This document shows, piece after piece, positions 59,040 to 64,000 of a stretch of 64,000 nt of DNA (positions are counted from its first letter, which is position 1; each line of letters starts with the position of its first letter). The position numbers and the translations under genes are program-made. A model generated the notes under the pieces. It saw only the letters and a list, made by a program, of their open reading frames with translations, was not told where the DNA came from and did not search any database. This DNA comes from Eulemur rufifrons (lineage: Eukaryota > Chordata > Mammalia > Primates > Lemuridae), in contig NC_090989.1 of assembly GCF_041146395.1 (NCBI RefSeq), positions 242,100,843 to 242,164,842 on the forward strand, in the 5' to 3' direction.

Positions 59040-59960
59040 TCCAGCAAGAGAGGCTGCCGCCCAAGTTACGTCGGTAATCTCAGTCCCAGCCCGGACCCGC
59101 GGAGGCCGCGCCCGCGTTCGCGCGCCCCCTGCCGGCCGGGCGCAGGGGCCCCCACCTACCTGGATCGCTCGCCTCCCGAAGCGGTTGACTCCGTTGGGAT
59201 CCGCGCCCGCTTCCAGGAGCCGTTGCACCTTCTCCACTTGCCCCCGCGCCGCGGCGTTGGCCAGGCCCGCATCGCTGCCGCCACCACTGAGCATGCCCTT
59301 GTTCTCCTCGCGCATTTCGCGGCCCCCAGGCACGGAGCGGCCTGGATAATCCACTGCGGGCCGTGAGCTCCGCGACCCTCCTCCCCCCTTCCGCACCCGG
59401 CTCCGGCGCAGGCTCCCCTCTATAGGAGGGCTCAGCTCAGCTTCAGTCCCCCCTCGCCGTCCTTCTGCGGCTTGGGGGCCCGTGCAGTGGCTGAGCGGCC
59501 CGTGGGTAGCTCTGGGCTTTTCCTGTCGCCCGAGAAGCTGAGGACTCGCTTGGCTCGCTCCTGGGAAAAAGCGTCTCGCGCGGGCACAGCCAAGCGCAAA
59601 GCCGCTCTGAGTGCGGACGCGTCGCAGCGTCCTCACCGCCCGGCCTGGCTCTGGCAGAGTGGGGGCCGGCCGGGGAAGAATTCCGTTTTCAGCTGGCCTG
59701 CCGGCCGGGCTCTCCCCACCCCCTTATGCTCCGCCCCTTGTCGGCGGGCCGCAGCGGGCGCTTCCCACTGAACTTGCGGGGTGGCCAGGCCCGCAGCCGC
59801 TTCCGTCACAGACGACAGGGGGCGGGGGCGCCCGCCCAGAGGGTGCTGTGGCGCATGCGCCAGAGCCTGGGCACGGCGTTGCCGGGAACGCCGGCGGGGC
59901 TGCGCGCCGGGCGCCCGGCAAAGCCAGGGCTAAGATTTGGAGATGCTGACCCAGTGCCCT
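59040..59960. promoter_or_regulatory. CDKN2B: CpG island and promoter of CDKN2B
   Basis: CpG-dense DNA over exon 1 and about 650 bp upstream on the minus strand. It includes a perfect NRF1 motif (GCGCATGCGC, 59851-59860) and a CTCF-like core (ACAGGGGGCGGGGG, about 59815-59828). A 'cctatagagggg' stretch (minus strand, about 59418) could serve as a weak TATA-like element. The start site is not resolved. Plus-strand ORFs here are compositional. Confidence 0.8.
59160..59315 (-). CDS. CDKN2B: CDKN2B exon 1 (p15INK4b N-terminus)
   Basis: It encodes the first 52 residues of p15INK4b: M-R-E-E-N-K-G-M, a Gly/Ser stretch, then ankyrin repeat 1 (L-A-N-A-A-A-R-G) and the start of repeat 2 to G-R-R-A-I-Q. 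The length equals human exon 1. The start is the ATG at 59315-59313, matching the conserved M-R-E-E-N-K-G. The frame is open far upstream, which is compositional. The donor ATCCAG|GTAGGT is in phase 0. If intron 1 is retained, the frame continues for 71 codons to a stop at 58944, comparable in principle to the known human p10 isoform that reads into intron 1. Confidence 0.96.
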
Positions 59961-59964
59961 CAGC

Positions 59965-60325
59965 TCCTAATCCCCGGCAGGCAGAGCAGAAGACTTCTGT
60001 TCCTTCAGCCTGGGGCCAGCTGGAGACGTTAGTCGCTCCCTGTGTAATCGAGTGGGCGAGAGAACGGCACTGAAAATAACTCCGTGTCTGAAATGTGACA
60101 GGTCTGCTTCTGTCATGCGAGTAAAATTCATCCCCAAGCAGCGCTAGAACTTCCCAACGTTCACATCTTGTATCACCCTTAGCAATTTTCTTTTGCGTGT
60201 GTCTTCCTATTCGAATCAACCATAAAAATAGTGAAAAATCCTGAGAATTCTGTTTTACGTGTGCTTTATTATTGTTGTTGTTGTTTTAATTTTGAAGGTG
60301 TGGGGGTTGTGAAGAGGGGTGTTCA
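59965..60325. other. Upstream of CDKN2B: no gene
   Basis: Transition out of the CpG island. A (TTG)n run lies at about 60270-60286. Confidence 0.55.
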
Positions 60326-60327
60326 GT

Positions 60328-60640
60328 TGCCTTGTTTTTCTGTTGAGACAGAGTCTCACTCTGTCACCCTGGGTAGAGTGCAGCGGCGTCCTTGTAGCTC
60401 ACTGCAACCTTCAACTCCTGGGCTCTAAGCGATCCTTCTGCCTCAGCCTTCCCGGTAGTAGCGAGTATAGGCGCGCACCGCAGTGCCTGGCTGGATTTCT
60501 TTTCCTTTCTTTTTGGCAGAGACGGGGTCTCACTCTTGCTCAGGCTAGTCTCAAACTCCTGAATTCAAGCAATCCTCCCGCTTCGGCCTCCCAGAGTGCT
60601 AGCATTACAGGCTTGAGCCACCGCACCGGGCCTACATGTG
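60328..60640 (-). mobile_element. Alu, minus strand
   Basis: Reverse-complement dimer: 'gagacagagtctcactctgtcaccc', 'gcagcggcgtccttgtagctcactgcaacc', linker, 'gagacggggtctcactcttgctcaggctagtctcaaactcctga' and 'tgagccaccgcaccgggcc'. 'ctcttgctcagg' is the strepsirrhine-type left arm. Confidence 0.92.
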
Positions 60641-60644
60641 CTTT

Positions 60645-62300
60645 TTAATTCTTTTTTCATCTTTGAATTATGGATACAATCCTAATAAAACAAAAACAAA
60701 AACTAGTTCGAGACTGAGAGTGAAAATCTGGCACACATAAGACAAAATATATATGTATATTTTAAGAATCTGAGATCCTAGTTTCATATTGGTACAGTAT
60801 ATCTTTGTTTGCACTTTTACCTATTTAAACCCACCTTGGCAAGTATTTGATTTTTGTTTATCATGAGTAATAAAGGAAAGTTATGCAGTAATAAAGAAAC
60901 ATAATAAAACAGAGGTGTGGTACTGGGCCTGTCATTAAACAGGCTGAACCTGTCATTAAGTTCTCTTCTGAAGATTTGAAGGCCAAGTGCTTTTTTTCCT
61001 TCCTAATCTTTCTAGGTGAGTTTGAATCAACATATTTAGTGCTTTAAGGATTTAGAAAATTCCAGCTGATGCTACATTGAATAGAAAGAGAATCACAAGT
61101 TGCGTATCTGTTGACTAAAAACTTTGGTGAGGAACTACATGAGAGTGAACCTGTCCTAACACTGAACAATTTTTATTTACAAAATCATTTTGGTTCAGAG
61201 TGCTGAGGAAGACAAACTCTTAAAAGGAGGCCAATTGCTTGATTATTCAAAAATGAGAGACTCCACGTTTTTTTTTTTTTTCCCTAGCATACTTTAGCTC
61301 TAACTCCTCCTCCCCCAAATCCCTGCAGAAGGAAGAAAAGCTTTTTCCTTTAAAGACAGTGGGGCCCATGGAAGTGGTGGTTAGGGCTGAAGATACACTA
61401 ACTGAGCCTCAACAGTCCTAAAATCTAGCTGGACAGAGGAGAAAAGGAGATAGGATTAATAACAATTTCTTTTTCTTTCCCATCCCACCCCCATTTCTTA
61501 GTTTCAGTTTAATTCAATCTTATTTGAATTAATTTATTATTTATTATTTATTTGGAAAAATGATGTTGTTTAAAAATTTGTGGAGGGTCACTGCATTCCT
61601 AGGTTCAACTAGAAGAATAGAAGTCTACTTCTGGATGAAAAGCATTGATGAGCAGTTTTTATCTAGAGAACCAGTCCCCATGCACAGTGTATTGGGGATT
61701 ACAGGTGTGTACATAAAATGGGAGGAGGAAAGATGGGCGCTGGGAAGCTGGAGCCTTTGAAATAAATGACATTAATTCTTTACCAGTCACCTTCAGAGGC
61801 TTAGTCACCAGACTGATGTTGGTGGATGTGGTGGCAAATGGGCTCAGTACAGAATATCTTCATCAGAAAAGCCTAGCTACTGTAATATCTGTCAATACAA
61901 CAAGGAAGGCTGCCTTTCAAGGAGTATTGTTGGGACCTTCTCTCTCATGGATCCAGTAATTAAATTTAGTTTGACAAAACTTAATTCAGCATGTCCTATA
62001 TTCTAGGGATCCACAGTTAAATAAAATATGGGCTCTCACTTTTAAGAAACTCTCTCTAGTGGCACTCTAATAAATAGGGTTTCAATTTAATATGATAACT
62101 TTGCTGACAGATATATCTACAGGGTACTTTGGGAGTAAGGAAGAGAGGGACTTAACTCAGGGTGGAGGTACAGGGAAAGTTTCTTAGAGAAAGTGCCAAC
62201 TGAAGAATGTTTTAAAAGGATGCATCAGAAATGAACTGTTTCCTGTGTTCTTGCCATGAGCTTTGGATTTCTCTGAAACTTACCAAAACATTAGGAAAAG
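60645..62300. other. Intergenic: nothing recognised
   Basis: AT-rich with a T-run at 61268-61281. Short ORFs only. Confidence 0.5.
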
Positions 62301-62302
62301 AG

Positions 62303-62565
62303 GCTGGGCACGGTGGCTCATACTTGTAATCCTAGTACTTTGGGAGTCTGAGGTATAAGGAGACCAGCAATAGTGACACCCTGATGCTACAAAAAATAAA
62401 AAAAAAAAAGTTGGGCATGGTGGCACACACCTGAAGTTCCAGCTACTTGGGAGGCTGAGGCAGGAGGATCACTTGAGCTCAGGGGTTTGAGGTTGCTGTG
62501 AGCTATGATGACACCACTGCACTCTAGCCCAAGCAACAGAGCTAGACCCTGTCTCGAAAAAAACA
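62303..62565 (+). mobile_element. Alu, plus strand, left arm shortened
   Basis: 'ggctgggcacggtggctcatac' head and a right arm ending 'gcaacagagctagaccctgtctcg'. The left arm lacks most of the segment between 'gaggtataagg' and 'agaccagc'. Confidence 0.9.
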
Positions 62566-62569
62566 AAAA

Positions 62570-64000
62570 GGCTAGGAAAAAAGAGTCTGATCCAATTTCT
62601 GAGTCACTTTCTTAGGTGGTAGTCATGGCCGACACATCTGAAAAATAAAGACTGTTTGGATTTGATAAGGAAATGAAAGAGAATTGTTTTTCTTTGAGGG
62701 GGGCATAGATAAAGAGTGGTAAGATAGGGGAAAAGGCAATGAACGGAATGACTGAGAATCTTTGACGAGACAGATATGTGAGCTTCGCTAAGCAAGTTGA
62801 ATGGAGAACTTTACGCAGGGAAAAGGTTGCCAGAGGCATTCGCGCTTACTAGCACCACGGACAGCGCTTTGCTAACCCGCATGTCAGGGTGGTCCTAACC
62901 TGCTCCAGACTGAGAATTCTAAAATAAGCTTCAAACTTGATCTTCCAAAGTCTTTTTCTGTCCTGAAATAAAAAGGATCCCATGGAAACTCAATGGACTT
63001 CTTTGCAAAATTGACCAGCTCAACCTAGTTTTCAAATATTGGATTTTATCTAATATTTACTCTCTATAAAAAGTATTAAATATTCTCTATATTTAAGAGA
63101 AGAGAAATCAAACTTATTGTCTACTCTGTCCTGAGTGCTTGACGACTATTATTTAATTTAATGCTCATAAAAATTCTATGTGGCATGCATCAATATTTCA
63201 ATTTTACAGACAAGACAAAAAGATCAGAGAAGTTAAGTAACTTGTATATTATCTAACCATTGTTGGAGGTGGAGTATAAATCGTGTGACTTCATAGCCTC
63301 TACTGTTTACACTACATAGTGTTTTCAGAGGGTGTCATGGTAGGCTTAACAGGAAAAAAAAAAAAGCAATAAACTGGCTTATAATTATTTTTCAGTCTAC
63401 ACTGTGTTTTCCAGGTGGCTCACCTCACAGCACATCCTTGATAAACTTCAAAGATGATATTTCACAAGTAATACAATAGCACATTTGTCTTGGACAATAG
63501 AGTGAGATAATGAAACATTTACGTCTGTCTGAAATCCAGCTGTCTCTAGGATGAAACACAAGCTGTTGTTAATGCTTTAAACACATTTAAGAGATGAAGT
63601 GGATGGGAATATAGTGGGCAGCTGAAACTTGGAATTGTCACAGCCATGTCTTTTAATAGCATGGAGAATTTATAAGTGAGAACAAAGAATCTCATGGAAT
63701 ATTCTCAGTTATTCTGCTCACTGCCTTTTTCCCTATCTTACCACTCTTTATCCATGCCCCTTCAAAGAAAAATAATTCTCTTCCATTTCCTTATAAACTC
63801 CAATATAAATGGTAAATTGGCATAGAATTTTGGATGAAAATGGAAGGGAATTAGTATCATCAGTTCCAATATTGTGCATAATGCAAATCACTAGTGATAA
63901 TGTTTATATTCTAGTTGGTGAAATTGTATATGATCTCACTATAAAAGTGTAAATAGAATTAGTTGAATGGCCAAGAGAAGTAGTGACATAACCTTGCCCT
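62570..64000. other. Intergenic: one MIR, no gene
   Basis: A MIR (minus) lies at about 63110-63300 ('aattttacagacaagacaaaaagatcagagaagttaagtaac'). Nothing else was recognised to the window end. Confidence 0.5.

Noticed and set aside
58944..59636. 230-codon minus-strand ORF as a long form of p15
   Set aside because: The part upstream of 59315 is GC-rich leader, and the part below 59160 is intron. The conserved start and donor define the exon.

Overview
The window is nuclear DNA from a primate, almost certainly a strepsirrhine and probably a lemur. It carries the INK4/ARF tumour-suppressor cluster in intron-rich, repeat-rich sequence. The Alu copies have strepsirrhine features: the left arm reads 'cctgagcaagagc', and the copy at 2705 has a second short A-rich/AGCTGG segment before the right arm that is typical of lemur Alus. 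The L1 3' end at 28.2-28.8 kb also looks like a strepsirrhine-lineage L1. MLT1, MIR, L2, L1M and hAT fossils are general mammalian background.

All protein-coding genes are on the minus strand, in the order known from other mammals. CDKN2A has exon 3 at 19.2-19.7 kb, exon 2 at 22410-22704, exon 1alpha (p16INK4a) at 26004-26129 and exon 1beta (ARF) at 44211-44400. CDKN2B (p15INK4b) follows, with exon 2 at 56629-56889 and exon 1 at 59160-59315. All three reading frames are intact with canonical splice sites. By hand joining, p16 is 148 aa, ARF 131 aa and p15 138 aa. CpG-rich promoter islands sit on exon 1alpha, exon 1beta and CDKN2B exon 1. The exon 1beta island should also start the plus-strand lncRNA CDKN2B-AS1 (ANRIL), of which only the first exon would lie here.

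Layout: 1-14 kb is intergenic repeat debris, with retroviral and L1 fragments, Alu, nested MLT1 LTRs and L1M tails. An unexplained CpG island lies at 14.4-15.3 kb, and a long dead L1M at 15.7-18.5 kb. CDKN2A occupies 19.2-44.4 kb, including an 18 kb intron 1beta that is mostly AT-rich. From 45 to 52 kb there are repeats between CDKN2A and CDKN2B. CDKN2B occupies about 53-59.4 kb. The rest is its upstream region, with two more Alus.

Functionally, p16 and p15 are ankyrin-repeat inhibitors of CDK4/6-cyclin D that act upstream of RB. ARF, read from exon 2 in a second frame, restrains MDM2 and so stabilises p53. I found no novel multi-gene system. The best leads are lineage-specific changes at the p16 C-terminus and poly(A) site, apparent gene conversion between the exon 2 copies of CDKN2A and CDKN2B, the orphan CpG island at 14.4 kb, and several strong DNA-structure motifs. 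Family assignments come from recognition by eye, and repeat boundaries are approximate.
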